From the NCBI GenBank assembly GCA_963702075.1, contig OY969703.1, positions 2,542,001 to 2,606,000 of the forward strand: 64,000 nt of DNA, given 5' to 3'. Made by a program: the position numbers and the translations under genes. Below, piece after piece: positions 49,571-58,138 of this stretch. The DNA is from VAYN01 sp963702075. Lineage in GTDB: Bacteria > Actinomycetota > Thermoleophilia > Solirubrobacterales > 70-9. Position 1 is the first letter of the stretch; each line of letters starts with the position of its first letter. The notes beneath the pieces are model-generated. The model was not told where the DNA came from, made no database searches, and was given only the letters and a program-made list of their open reading frames with translations.

Positions 49571-50793
49571 GCCACGTAGAGGTTGCCGCCGGTGCGGTTC
49601 AGAGTGAGGGCCGCTCCCGTCTGCGCAAGGCTCAACGGGCAGGTCAACGGTTCCCCGGCATTCAGCGCCCAGGCTCCTTCCCAGGCAAGGGTCCCGGCCA
49701 GATGATTGAAGAACGCCGTGCTTTCGGTCAGGGTGAATACGCAGATCGGCCCACCCTGTATTTCGACGGCCATACTCGGAGTGCCGCCGGCGCCGCCTTC
49801 CACCGCGAGGAAGGATTGGGGGGCATTCGTTTGGAGATATCGGAATTTCGAGGTGTTGAAGGGCGCGTTGAAAGAGAGTCTCGCCGCCGGGGCTTTGCCG
49901 CCGAGGTTGGTTGCGCAGAGACCGGTTTTGCCCGATTCGAGCGTGATCGTTCTCATTCCTCCTCCCCCGGGGAAGCTCGAGCCGTCCGCGTTGAAGACCC
50001 CCGTGAAGCCGCCTTCGCTACAGGAGATCCATTCTTTGGCGTTGACCCGGAACTGGATGTCTTTGCCTGCGTTTATGGAGGCCTGCACCTGGCCGTTGTA
50101 GGTTCCACCGTTGCAAACCAGCGTCCCGCCAACCAGCTGCGGCAGGGCTTTGCAAAGCACGGTGTTGGTCGGCGCAGCTTTTTTCTGGACGAAGACCCAT
50201 TCCGGGGCCGAGACCGTGTAGGTGGCGCTCCAAGTCGTTTCGCCCGGACAGAGGAAGCCTCCTTCGGTCTTTTTCATCGACTCTTTGTTGGCAACCAGTT
50301 CGGCTGGTTCGCCGCCGGCCGCATCGAGAGTCGCTTCGATGCTGTAGGTACATTTCCCGAACCCGCAGTTCGCGCTGGCTGCGACCGACCCTTCTTTGCC
50401 CGCTTTGACCGCCATCGTCCCATCGCCTGCGGAGCCGTACTGAATCGAGGCTTCGTAGGGAAGGTGCAGTACCGACACGGTGCAAGCGCTGCCGAAGACC
50501 GTGCATTCGCCGAACGTCACTTCCGAGATCGTCGCGGGCAGCGGTTCGCTTTCGTTGGACAGCGTTTTCGCTTTGAGGCTCGACTGTTTGCAGGTCGCGG
50601 GGCCGAGCGCCGCAGTCGTCCCCGCTTTCAGGCTCGCGCTCACGCTCGTTTCGGTGGCGAACCTGTTTTCCAGCGAGCAGGTTTCTTCTTCGACCTTGCA
50701 GAGAACGGTCGCCGAGGCAGATGCTGAGCTGAGGAGAGCCGTTGCAGCGGTAGCTAAAACGACCACGATCGTCAGGGCCATCGGGAACCTCAT
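49561..50793 (-). CDS. Exported Cys-rich hypothetical protein
   Basis: A 410-aa exported protein with signal peptide (MRFPMALTIVVVLATAATALLSSASASA). It contains many short beta-like segments and repeated Cys (VLCKVEEETCSLE, TFGECTVFGSACTVS, NCGFGKCTYS, LVCNGG), and no enzyme motif. The composition and Cys spacing are reminiscent of the exported block at 22867-32740, but I could not align them confidently. GC is visibly lower than in flanking genes. Function unknown. Confidence 0.7.
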   Translation of the reverse strand: MRFPMALTIVVVLATAATALLSSASASATVLCKVEEETCSLENRFATETSVSASLKAGTTAALGPATCKQSSLKAKTLSNESEPLPATISEVTFGECTVFGSACTVSVLHLPYEASIQYGSAGDGTMAVKAGKEGSVAASANCGFGKCTYSIEATLDAAGGEPAELVANKESMKKTEGGFLCPGETTWSATYTVSAPEWVFVQKKAAPTNTVLCKALPQLVGGTLVCNGGTYNGQVQASINAGKDIQFRVNAKEWISCSEGGFTGVFNADGSSFPGGGGMRTITLESGKTGLCATNLGGKAPAARLSFNAPFNTSKFRYLQTNAPQSFLAVEGGAGGTPSMAVEIQGGPICVFTLTESTAFFNHLAGTLAWEGAWALNAGEPLTCPLSLAQTGAALTLNRTGGNLYVAEK

Positions 50794-50840
50794 AGTCGCG
50801 AGCTATACCACTCGCTCAGAGTTAAATCAATACCTGCTAA

Positions 50841-51503
50841 CTAATCGAGGATGGTGATCACATCGAGGCTGCTGTCGTTCAGCTCGACGGCAAAGCCGGC
50901 TCCCTCGGCGAGGTCAGCTGCGCCCCTGGGATCGTCGGGCGGCTCCTTCGCCCGGAGCAACACTCGCGCGACCTCGCCTCGCACGGCCTTCGCCATGTGC
51001 GAGACCGCCTTGCGCTCGCCGTCGCGCTCGGTGAAGGCGCGCACCGCCAGCAGCGTCGCGCGCTTCGGCTTCCACATCGCCGAGTAGGCGCCCGAGCGCA
51101 TGTCGACGATCAGCTTGCCCTCTTCGTCGGGCAGCGCCTCGGCGAGCGCCGGGCGCCAGTACTTGGCCAGCGGCCCGATCCCGTCGAGTTTCTCCTTCGG
51201 CGACAGCTTGTAGTACGGGATCCGGTCGTCGGGCCGCACCACGCCCCAAAGGCCGCTGGCGATCAAAACCCGCCGCCGCGCCTTCGCCGGCAGCCCGGGC
51301 AGCTCCAGTCGCTGGAAGAGGACGCCGGTGTAGACCGCGGCTGCCGGCGCGGCCGGCGCCTTCCTCAGCTCCGGGTCGAGCGCATCGAGGACCTGCTCGC
51401 GCTGCTCACCCAGCCGCCCCGCGAATGCGAGCGAGCCGAGGTCGACCGGCCCACCCGCTTCCGGGTGGCCCTTCCCTTCGGAGGGCGGCAGCAGGACCAG
51501 CAT
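50841..51503 (-). CDS. yaaA: YaaA family peroxide stress protein
   Basis: A 220-aa UPF0246/YaaA protein. The N-terminal LLPPSEGKG and the motif IVDMRSGAYSAMWKPKR are diagnostic. In E. coli YaaA lowers free iron during peroxide stress and binds DNA. This version is shorter at the C-terminus than the 258-aa E. coli protein. Start ATG 51503. It lies next to the DHA2 efflux gene on the same strand, with no overlap. Confidence 0.85.
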   Translation of the reverse strand: MLVLLPPSEGKGHPEAGGPVDLGSLAFAGRLGEQREQVLDALDPELRKAPAAPAAAVYTGVLFQRLELPGLPAKARRRVLIASGLWGVVRPDDRIPYYKLSPKEKLDGIGPLAKYWRPALAEALPDEEGKLIVDMRSGAYSAMWKPKRATLLAVRAFTERDGERKAVSHMAKAVRGEVARVLLRAKEPPDDPRGAADLAEGAGFAVELNDSSLDVITILD

Positions 51504-51548
51504 CGGGCGGCAGCCTATGCCGCCCGATGCGAAGGCGAGCCCGAGGGC

Positions 51549-53171
51549 TCAGGCGACCTGCGCCGCCTCCCGCGCCTCCTCGGCGAGGATCGCCTCGCCA
51601 CCGGGGTTGGCCTCGGCCTCCGCGGCCTCGACGGACGTGTGGCCCTTCGCTTTGGCCCGGATCGCGGTGGCACCGATAACCGCGCCCAGCAGGGCGACGA
51701 AGCCGGAGACGGTCATCGCGTGGCCGAGCGCGTAGACGAAGGCTTCGCCGCCGGCGGTCGTGACCTCCTTCGCCTGCGCCACCGACAGTCCCGGCACCTT
51801 CGCGACCGAGCCGCCGCCGAGCTGTTCGGAGACGGCGTCGCGCTGGGCCGCGGTGACGCCGCTGCCGCTCAGCAGCGAGTCGAGCCTGGAGCTGACCAGG
51901 CCCTGGAAGATCGCGCCGGTGACGGCGACGCCGAGGCTGCCGCCGACCATCCGGAACATCGAGAGCACCCCGGAGGCGATCCCGGCTTTCTGCACCGGCA
52001 CCGCGTTCATCGCCGCGCTCGTCATCGGGGACATCGTCATCGCGATCCCGATGCCGAGCAGCATGAACCCGGGCAGCAGGTCGAGGTAGCCGGAGTCGAC
52101 CGCGATGCGGCTGAAGCTGAACAGCGAGGCGGCGACGATCACGAGGCCGCCGGCGATCAGCCAGCGCGGTCCGAAGCGATCCGAGAGCCGCCCGGCGACC
52201 GGGGCGACGCCGACGATCATCAGGGTCGAGGGCAGGAACCGCACCCCCGCCTCCAGCGGCGAATAGCCGAGGATGTCCTGCATGTAGAGGGCGAGGAAGA
52301 AGAAGACGCCCAGCATCGCGAAGCTGATGATCATCGCCACCACGACGGCGCCGAGGAAGTTGCGGTCGCTGAGCAGGTCGAACTGCACCATCGGCGCCTT
52401 GACCCGGTTCTCGACCCAGACGAAGAGGGGCAGCGAGACGGCGGCGGCCGCCAGCAGGGCGACGACTTCGGTCGAGCCCCAGCCCCAGCTGTTGCCCTCG
52501 ACCAGGGCGAGGATCAGCGCCGTCAGGCCCGCGGTGAGGACGCCGACGCCCGCGTAGTCGACGTCGCGCCCGACCGAGGTGTCGCGCGACTCGCGCACCG
52601 CGAACAGGGTCGCCAGCACAGCACCGATCGCGACCGGGATGTTGATGTAGAAGATCGCCCGCCAGCTGACGTGCTCGGTCAGGAAGCCGCCGAGCACCGG
52701 CCCGATCGCCAGCGCCAGGGCCGAGACGCCGGCCCAGGTCCCCATCGCCTTGCCGCGCTCGTAGGCGGGGAAGGCGTCGGTGATGATCGAGAGCGTGCCC
52801 GGCATCATCAGCGCCGCGCCGACCCCCTGGACCACGCGGCTGATCACCAGCGCGGTCTCGTCAACGGCGAAGCCCGCCGTCGCAGAGGACAGCGCGAAGA
52901 TCACCACGCCGGCGAGGAACATCCGCCGCCGGCCGAAGATGTCGCCGAGCCGGCCGCCGGTCGCCAACAGCACCGCGAAGGAAAGCGTGTAGCCGTTGAT
53001 CGTCCACTCCAGCCCGCTGATCGACGCCCCCAGGTCCTTCTGGATCGAGGGCAGGGCGACGTTCACGACCGTGTTGTCGAGCATGATCATGAACAGCGCG
53101 AAACACATCGCGCCAAGCGTCCACCACTTGCGGTTCTCGTCGGTGATCAGGTGGCTGTATCGCGTCGTCAA
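51549..53171 (-). CDS. DHA2 family MFS drug/efflux transporter
   Basis: A 540-aa major-facilitator protein with 14 predicted helices; the DHA2 motif LDNTVVNVALP (residues about 32-42) in the first helix and the A motif GRLGDIFGRRR are clear. It is an EmrB/QacA-type drug:H+ antiporter. The start is TTG 53171, which overlaps the MarR stop (TTGA), so efflux gene and repressor are translated together. Substrate unknown. Confidence 0.92.
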   Translation of the reverse strand: MTTRYSHLITDENRKWWTLGAMCFALFMIMLDNTVVNVALPSIQKDLGASISGLEWTINGYTLSFAVLLATGGRLGDIFGRRRMFLAGVVIFALSSATAGFAVDETALVISRVVQGVGAALMMPGTLSIITDAFPAYERGKAMGTWAGVSALALAIGPVLGGFLTEHVSWRAIFYINIPVAIGAVLATLFAVRESRDTSVGRDVDYAGVGVLTAGLTALILALVEGNSWGWGSTEVVALLAAAAVSLPLFVWVENRVKAPMVQFDLLSDRNFLGAVVVAMIISFAMLGVFFFLALYMQDILGYSPLEAGVRFLPSTLMIVGVAPVAGRLSDRFGPRWLIAGGLVIVAASLFSFSRIAVDSGYLDLLPGFMLLGIGIAMTMSPMTSAAMNAVPVQKAGIASGVLSMFRMVGGSLGVAVTGAIFQGLVSSRLDSLLSGSGVTAAQRDAVSEQLGGGSVAKVPGLSVAQAKEVTTAGGEAFVYALGHAMTVSGFVALLGAVIGATAIRAKAKGHTSVEAAEAEANPGGEAILAEEAREAAQVA

Positions 53172-53704
53172 GAGCGATCACTTCCCTTCAGGTGCTCGTA
53201 GGTCTGGGCGAGGTCTTCGCGGTCCAGCAGCGACTCGACGGCGGCGTCGAGCTTGCGACGCTGCGCGGCGCTGAGGGTCGCGACGAAGGATTCGATTCCG
53301 GTCAGGCGGACGGTGACCAGGGTGGCGACCAGGTTCTTGCCCTTGGCCGTGATCTTTACCCGGCGCACCCGGCGGTCGCTCGGGTCCTCGACCCGGGTCG
53401 CCAGTTTCGCCTTGACCAGCGCATCGACGGCGCGGCTCATCGAGGGGACCGAGACGCCGAAGAGCTCGGCCAGGTCGCTGACCTGCCAGGCCTCGGCGGA
53501 GTGCCCCAGCCCGCCCAGCTCGAGGAGGACCTTGCACTGGGTCATCGAGAGACCCGTCTCCTCGATCACCCGCAGCTGATTGCCGCGGTCGTAGAGGAAC
53601 ATGTGGTGCATCAGCGCGGTCAGCCGCGCCGCGGTCTCCTTCTCAGCCGGACCGGTCTCCTTGCGGGAGGCCTCGGCGATCGCCTTGATGTCCGTCGCGT
53701 GCAT
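53168..53704 (-). CDS. MarR family transcriptional regulator
   Basis: A 178-aa MarR protein. The winged helix contains LSMTQCKVLLELGGLGHSAEAWQVSDLAELFGVSVPSMSRAVDALV and the wing DPSDRRVRRVKIT. I use ATG 53704 (MHATDIK), which lies just right of the operator repeat, not the longer start at 53746 that would cover the operator. It is the first gene of the marR-MFS operon and probably represses it until a ligand binds. Confidence 0.9.
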   Translation of the reverse strand: MHATDIKAIAEASRKETGPAEKETAARLTALMHHMFLYDRGNQLRVIEETGLSMTQCKVLLELGGLGHSAEAWQVSDLAELFGVSVPSMSRAVDALVKAKLATRVEDPSDRRVRRVKITAKGKNLVATLVTVRLTGIESFVATLSAAQRRKLDAAVESLLDREDLAQTYEHLKGSDRS

Positions 53705-53708
53705 GAGA

Positions 53709-53756
53709 ACAATAGTTGCACGCGCGCAACCTTTTCGAAAGAGCAATAGTTGCTCG
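53709..53756. promoter_or_regulatory. Repeated operator in the marR promoter
   Basis: CAATAGTTGC occurs twice in the same orientation (53710-53719 and 53744-53753), both times followed by A/T-CG. The first copy runs into the palindrome GTTGC-acgcgc-GCAAC (53715-53730); the second is GAGCAA-TAG-TTGCTC (53741-53755). Dyad symmetry and position just upstream of marR fit autoregulation. Confidence 0.65.
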
Positions 53757-53810
53757 TGTGATGCATATCACGCGCCTGCTGCTCCCCGACGGAGCAGGGG
53801 ACCCGGCGGC

Positions 53811-54281
53811 TTAGGCCTCGCCGTCGAAGTAGTCGACGCGGCTCTCGCGGCGGACCATCACGTCGGCCTCGGGGTCGCCGGTCCAGACCCCGACCTTGTC
53901 GCTGTCGGGATAGACGGTGGCGGTCGGGATGACGACGGTTGAGAACATCAGCACGCGAGCGGTCTCCTCGGTCTCGTTGCGGATGCCGTGGGCGCCCTCC
54001 GCGCCCTTCTCGAAGAAGACGACGTCCCAAGGCGCGAGCCGTTCGGACCCCTGCGGGTCGCGCAGCGTTGGATTGCCCTCGAGGACCAGCAGCCACTCCT
54101 CCTCCCCGACCTCGTAGTGGTAGGGGCAGACCGCCTGTCCCGGCGGCAGCTCGTAAACGCTGATCCCCGACTCCTCGGGACCGCCGAGCAGCTTGCCGAG
54201 ACGGGCCAGGCCGCTGCGGAAGCCGTCCGGGTCCTCCTTGTCGTACTCGAACTGCGGAGCGGCGATGTTGATCCTCTTCAT
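53811..54281 (-). CDS. Cupin domain protein
   Basis: A 156-aa cupin of the small-barrel type. Metal motif 1 is HYEVGEEEWLLVLEG (residues about 55-69) and motif 2 is PWDVVFFEKGAEGAHGIRN. It could be a sugar or small-molecule binding protein or an enzyme; cupins are too varied to say. Start ATG 54281. It is a single gene between marR and bioA, and a signal sequence is absent. Confidence 0.82.
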   Translation of the reverse strand: MKRINIAAPQFEYDKEDPDGFRSGLARLGKLLGGPEESGISVYELPPGQAVCPYHYEVGEEEWLLVLEGNPTLRDPQGSERLAPWDVVFFEKGAEGAHGIRNETEETARVLMFSTVVIPTATVYPDSDKVGVWTGDPEADVMVRRESRVDYFDGEA

Positions 54282-54358
54282 GCGCCGAAGCTAGCAACGC
54301 AAACAGCGCCTTTCGAGGCCACCGGCTGCCGCCGAGGCCCGGAATAACGTGCGAATGG

Positions 54359-55666
54359 ATGCCGACGGACCACGCACAGCTCGATCGCGACTACGTCTGG
54401 CACCCCTTCACCCAGCAGCAGGGGTGGAGCGAGGAAGAGCCACTGATGATCGAGCGAGGGGAAGGCTCCTACCTCTTCGACACCGACGGTCGGCGCTACC
54501 TGGACGGGACGGCGGCGCTCTGGTGCAACGTCCACGGCCACTGCCACCCGACGATCGACCGCGCCGTCCGCGAACAGCTCGACCGCGTCGCTCACACGAC
54601 GATGCTCGGCCTATCCCACCCGGGCGCGACCGAGCTGGCGGCCCGGCTGGTCGAGGTCGCGCCGGAGGGGCTATCGCGCGTCTTCTATTCGGACTCGGGC
54701 TCGACCGCGGCGGAGATCGCGCTGAAGATCGCCTTCCAGTATCAGCAGCAGCGCAGCGGCGAGCATTCCAGGCGGACCAAGTTCGTGCGTCTGCGCGAGG
54801 CGTATCACGGCGACACGATCGGCTCTGTGTCGGTGGGAGGGATCGACCTCTTCCACTCGACCTACCGGCCGCTGCTGTTCGAGACCCAGGTCGCTGAGCC
54901 GGGCGACGCCGCTGACCTCGAGCGGGTGCTGGAGGCGCACGGGGAGGAGATCGCCGGGATGATCGTCGAGCCACTGGTCCAGGGCGCGGCCGGGATCCTC
55001 GTCCAGCCGCCCGGCTACCTCCGCGCCGCCCGCGAGCTCTGCGACCGCCACGGCGTGCTGCTGATCTGCGACGAGGTGGCGACCGGGTTCGGCCGCACCG
55101 GGACGATGTTCGCCTGCGAGCAGGAAGGCGTCTCACCCGACCTGATGTGCCTGGCGAAGGGGATCACCGGCGGCTACCTGCCGCTGGCGGCGACGCTGGC
55201 GAGCGAGGAGATCTACGAGGGCTTCCTCGGCAACTACGAGGAGTTCAAGACCTTCTTCCACGGCCACACCTACACCGGCAACCCGCTCGCCTGTGCCGCG
55301 GCGCTGGCCAGCCTCGACGTCTTCGAGCAGGAGCGGACGCTCGAGCGCCTGCAGCCGAAGATCGCCCTACTGGAAGAGCTGCTCGCCGAGGTGGCGACGA
55401 TGCCCAAGGTGGCGGAGGTGCGCCAGAAGGGCGTGATGGTCGGGATCGACCTCGGCGCCCACGATGCCTCGCTGCGGATGGGCCACCGGGTTACGGTCGA
55501 GGCGCGAAAGCGCGGCGCCTTCATCCGCCCCCTCGGCAACACGATCGTCCTCATGCCCCCCCTCTCGATTTCCGAGGACGAGCTGCGAAAGCTGGTCGCG
55601 ATCGCCACTGAGTCGATCAAGGCGGCGGTAACGTCAGCCCCGATCGAACTTCCCCAGGCTGCATAA
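54359..55666 (+). CDS. bioA: Adenosylmethionine-8-amino-7-oxononanoate aminotransferase
   Basis: A 435-aa class III PLP aminotransferase. WHPFTQ near the start is characteristic of BioA, and the PLP Lys lies in CLAKGITGGYLPLAAT. It converts the BioF product to 7,8-diaminopelargonate using SAM as amino donor, so bioA completes the set with bioBFD at 46532-49508, 4.8 kb away. The two loci may be regulated separately. Start ATG 54359; no convincing ribosome site is visible upstream. Distinction from other class III aminotransferases is good but not absolute. Confidence 0.92.
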   Translation: MPTDHAQLDRDYVWHPFTQQQGWSEEEPLMIERGEGSYLFDTDGRRYLDGTAALWCNVHGHCHPTIDRAVREQLDRVAHTTMLGLSHPGATELAARLVEVAPEGLSRVFYSDSGSTAAEIALKIAFQYQQQRSGEHSRRTKFVRLREAYHGDTIGSVSVGGIDLFHSTYRPLLFETQVAEPGDAADLERVLEAHGEEIAGMIVEPLVQGAAGILVQPPGYLRAARELCDRHGVLLICDEVATGFGRTGTMFACEQEGVSPDLMCLAKGITGGYLPLAATLASEEIYEGFLGNYEEFKTFFHGHTYTGNPLACAAALASLDVFEQERTLERLQPKIALLEELLAEVATMPKVAEVRQKGVMVGIDLGAHDASLRMGHRVTVEARKRGAFIRPLGNTIVLMPPLSISEDELRKLVAIATESIKAAVTSAPIELPQAA

Positions 55667-55714
55667 GTCGATACTCCGTCTGTGACGGATGGGGAAGTGC
55701 CTCGTAGTACGGGC

Positions 55715-56251
55715 ATGGAGCAGACGCTGGTCGCCGAAGCCAAGGACGCGCCGCGAGAGGCCGACCTCGCCTTCGACCGCCTCTACCGCTCCAGCCGCGA
55801 CGACGTCTACGCCTACGTCGCCGGCCTGCTGCGCGACGGCACCGCGGCCGAGGAAGTGACTGCGGCCGCCTTCGAGCGGGCCTACCGCAAGCGCAACCGC
55901 TTCGACCCGCAGCGAGGAGAGCCACGCGCCTGGCTCTTCGGCATCGCCCGCAACGCCGCCCTCGACGAGCTGCGGCGCCGCGGCCGCCAGGCCGAGCTGG
56001 CGGCCGAGCCCCCCGACGTCGCCGACGCTGGGGCCGAAGAGGGCGCCGAGCACCGCGAGCGCCGCCTCGCGGTCTCCGCCGCGCTGGAGCGCCTCCAGCC
56101 GGGCGAGCGCGAGCTGATCGCGCTCAAGTTCTTCGCCGGCCTCGCCAATGCCGAGATCGCCCAGGTCCTCGGCCTCAGCGAGTCGAACGCCGGCACCAAG
56201 CTGCACCGAGCCATGACCAAGCTGAGGGAGGCCTGCGATGCAGCCGAATAG
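55715..56251 (+). CDS. ECF RNA polymerase sigma factor
   Basis: A 178-aa sigma-70 family factor. Region 2 is LAFDRLYRSSRDDVYAYVAGLLRDGTAAEEVTAAAFERAYRK, with the RAWLFGIARNAALDELRRR segment, and region 4 is ALERLQPGERELIALKFFAGLANAEIAQVLGLSESNAGTKLHRAMTKLRE. Start is ATG 55715; the GTG at 55682 is less likely. Its last 14 bp overlap the DUF4349 gene, which looks like its membrane-bound partner. Signal unknown. Confidence 0.88.
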   Translation: MEQTLVAEAKDAPREADLAFDRLYRSSRDDVYAYVAGLLRDGTAAEEVTAAAFERAYRKRNRFDPQRGEPRAWLFGIARNAALDELRRRGRQAELAAEPPDVADAGAEEGAEHRERRLAVSAALERLQPGERELIALKFFAGLANAEIAQVLGLSESNAGTKLHRAMTKLREACDAAE

Positions 56252-57377
56252 AGACGACCAGTTGATCGCCGACCTCCGGGCTCTGCGCCCGACCCCGCGG
56301 CCGCAGTTCGCCGACAAGCTCGACGAGCGCGCCGCCGCGGGCTTCCCGCGGCGCTCGCGGCTGCCCGCCACTTCCCGCCTTCGCGACCTCTCGCCGAAGC
56401 GCATGCTGATCCCCGCCGCCAGCTTCGCAGTCGTCGCCATTGCCATTGCTACTGCCGCGCTGATGACGGGGCAGGGAAGAGATGGAGCGAGCGAGGACCA
56501 GGTGGCCGTCGCCCCACCCCAGGCGCGCTCGAAACACCAAGCGGGTCCTCTCAGTTCGGTCCACGCCTTCTCCGAAGAGAAGGCAGCCCCTTCGGCAAGC
56601 GCTGCCGGGAGTAGCGGGGTCGAATACGAAAGCGAAGCGGTTCCTAGCGTCGCAGCGCCATCGCCCGGCGCCAACTCGAATTTCAACCCCGGTGTTCATC
56701 ACCGTGCCGTCGAACGCTCCGCCGAGATCACCCTCGCGGCCGAGCCCCAGGACGTCGCCGACGACGCCGGCAAGGTCTTCGAAGCGGTGCACGCCCAAAA
56801 CGGCATCGTCATGCGCTCCTCCACGCAGGAAGGCCACGCGGGCGAAGCCGGCGCCACCTTCGACCTGCTGATCCCGTCGGCCAAGCTCGGCGACGCGATG
56901 GCCGCCTTCTCCGAGATCGACCACGTGCGCTCGCGCCACGAAGCGACCGCGGACATCACCGCCCCGACCGTCACCTCCGGCGAACTGCTGAAGGAATCGC
57001 GGGCCCGGATCGACAGCCTCCTGAGCCAGCTCGAGGTGGCGGAAACCGAAGAAGAGCGCGAAACGATCGAAGCCGAGCTGCGCCACGAGCGCCGCCACGC
57101 CAGCCGCCTTGCTGCCCAACTCACCCACCTGCACAAGCGCGCCGACTTCTCCCGCGTCTCGCTGCGGATCGAAACCGGCGGCGCCGACGCATCCTCCGGC
57201 GGCGGCGCCTGGGGCATCGACGACGCCCTCCACGACGCCGGCCACGTCCTCACCGTCGCCGCCGCGGTCATACTCGTCGCTCTCGCCGTCCTAGGCCCGA
57301 TCGCCCTGATCGCCCTCCTCGCCTGGCTCACCCATCGCGCCTGGGTCCGCCGCGAGCGCCGCCGCGTCCTCAGCTAG
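56238..57377 (+). CDS. DUF4349 membrane protein, possible anti-sigma partner
   Basis: A 379-aa protein. The first 45 residues (DDQLIADLRALRPTPRPQFADKLDERAA) resemble cytoplasmic anti-sigma segments. TM 1 is at about residues 55-75, followed by a disordered Ser/Ala-rich linker and a DUF4349-type external domain (residues about 140-310: RSAEITLAAEPQDVADDAGKVFEAVHAQNGIVMRSS) that contains a coiled coil. TM 2 is at about 335-365. The gene overlaps the sigma gene, so anti-sigma function is likely. A hairpin starts at its stop codon. Confidence 0.8.
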   Translation: MQPNRDDQLIADLRALRPTPRPQFADKLDERAAAGFPRRSRLPATSRLRDLSPKRMLIPAASFAVVAIAIATAALMTGQGRDGASEDQVAVAPPQARSKHQAGPLSSVHAFSEEKAAPSASAAGSSGVEYESEAVPSVAAPSPGANSNFNPGVHHRAVERSAEITLAAEPQDVADDAGKVFEAVHAQNGIVMRSSTQEGHAGEAGATFDLLIPSAKLGDAMAAFSEIDHVRSRHEATADITAPTVTSGELLKESRARIDSLLSQLEVAETEEERETIEAELRHERRHASRLAAQLTHLHKRADFSRVSLRIETGGADASSGGGAWGIDDALHDAGHVLTVAAAVILVALAVLGPIALIALLAWLTHRAWVRRERRRVLS

Positions 57378-57428
57378 GGGGTGTCTGAGTTCCCCCGCCA
57401 TATATGGGGGTCAAGCTCAGACACCCCC
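57377..57428. repeat. Two-level hairpin starting at the DUF4349 stop codon
   Basis: GGGGGTGTCTGAG (57377-57389) and CTCAGACACCCCC (57416-57428) are a perfect 13-bp stem; the left arm begins on the last G of the TAG stop. Inside lies CCCCC-gccatatat-GGGGG (57392-57410), with a palindromic CCATATATGG. No T-run follows. It may be a terminator or a REP-type element; see findings. Confidence 0.7.
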
Positions 57429-57442
57429 TGTAGATTTGCGCG

Positions 57443-58087
57443 ATGGAGGAGCGACGCCGGGGGCCGGCGGAGATGCCGAACTTCGGGCCGCCGTCGTCGC
57501 CGCGGCCGGCAGCCTCGATCGTGCTGTTGCGGCGCGGCGGCAAGCACTCGCAGCGGGCGCTCGAAGTGCTGATGCTGAAGCGCAGCGAAGAGGCGAAGTT
57601 CATGCCCGGCGTCTGGGTCTTCCCCGGCGGCTCCCTGGACGAGGCCGACGGCGCCGAGGAAGCCGGCCTGCGCGCCTGCGCGGTGCGCGAGCTGGCCGAG
57701 GAGGCCGGGATCGATCTCGCGCCCGAAGAGGAGCTGGTGCCGTTCACCCGCTGGATCACCCCGGAGGTCATCGCGACCCGCTTCGATGCCTGGTTCTTCC
57801 TCGCCCTCGCCCCCGCCCACTCCCCTCCCGAACCGGACGGGGTCGAGACGACCGAGGCCCGGTGGTTCGAGCCCGCCGCCGCGCTCGCGGCGCAAGAGGC
57901 CGGTGAGCTCGTGCTCTCCTTCCCCACCCTCACCCAGCTCGGTTGGCTCGCCGAGTTCGGCACCTCCGACGAGGCAATCGCCGCCTACCGCGAGCGCACC
58001 CTCGAGCCGATCCTCCCCAAGGTGATCGCCGACGACGGCCCCGAACCGCGCGTCGTCCTCCCCGGCGACCCCGACTACCCCACCTGA
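57443..58087 (+). CDS. NUDIX hydrolase
   Basis: A 214-aa NUDIX protein. The hydrolysis box is GGSLDEADGAEEAG...RELAEEAGIDL, with an insertion after the first Gly-Gly, a form seen in NUDT7/NUDT19-type CoA-diphosphatases. PGVWVFPGG precedes it. The 13-kDa N-terminal region contains AASIVLLRRGG. Nucleoside diphosphate derivatives such as CoA esters are the likely substrates. Start ATG 57443. It ends next to a long inverted repeat shared with a convergent gene. Confidence 0.82.
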   Translation: MEERRRGPAEMPNFGPPSSPRPAASIVLLRRGGKHSQRALEVLMLKRSEEAKFMPGVWVFPGGSLDEADGAEEAGLRACAVRELAEEAGIDLAPEEELVPFTRWITPEVIATRFDAWFFLALAPAHSPPEPDGVETTEARWFEPAAALAAQEAGELVLSFPTLTQLGWLAEFGTSDEAIAAYRERTLEPILPKVIADDGPEPRVVLPGDPDYPT

Positions 58088-58089
58088 TC

Positions 58090-58138
58090 GAACTGCATCA
58101 ACTTTTCCACCCAGCAGATAGAAAAGTTGATGCAGTTC
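58090..58138. terminator. 18-bp inverted repeat, bidirectional terminator
   Basis: GAACTGCATCAACTTTTC (58090-58107) and its exact complement GAAAAGTTGATGCAGTTC (58121-58138) are separated by 13 bp. It begins three bases after the NUDIX stop and ends inside the TGA of the convergent gene (58137-58139). The stems carry short T and A runs on both strands, fitting a two-way terminator. Confidence 0.75.
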
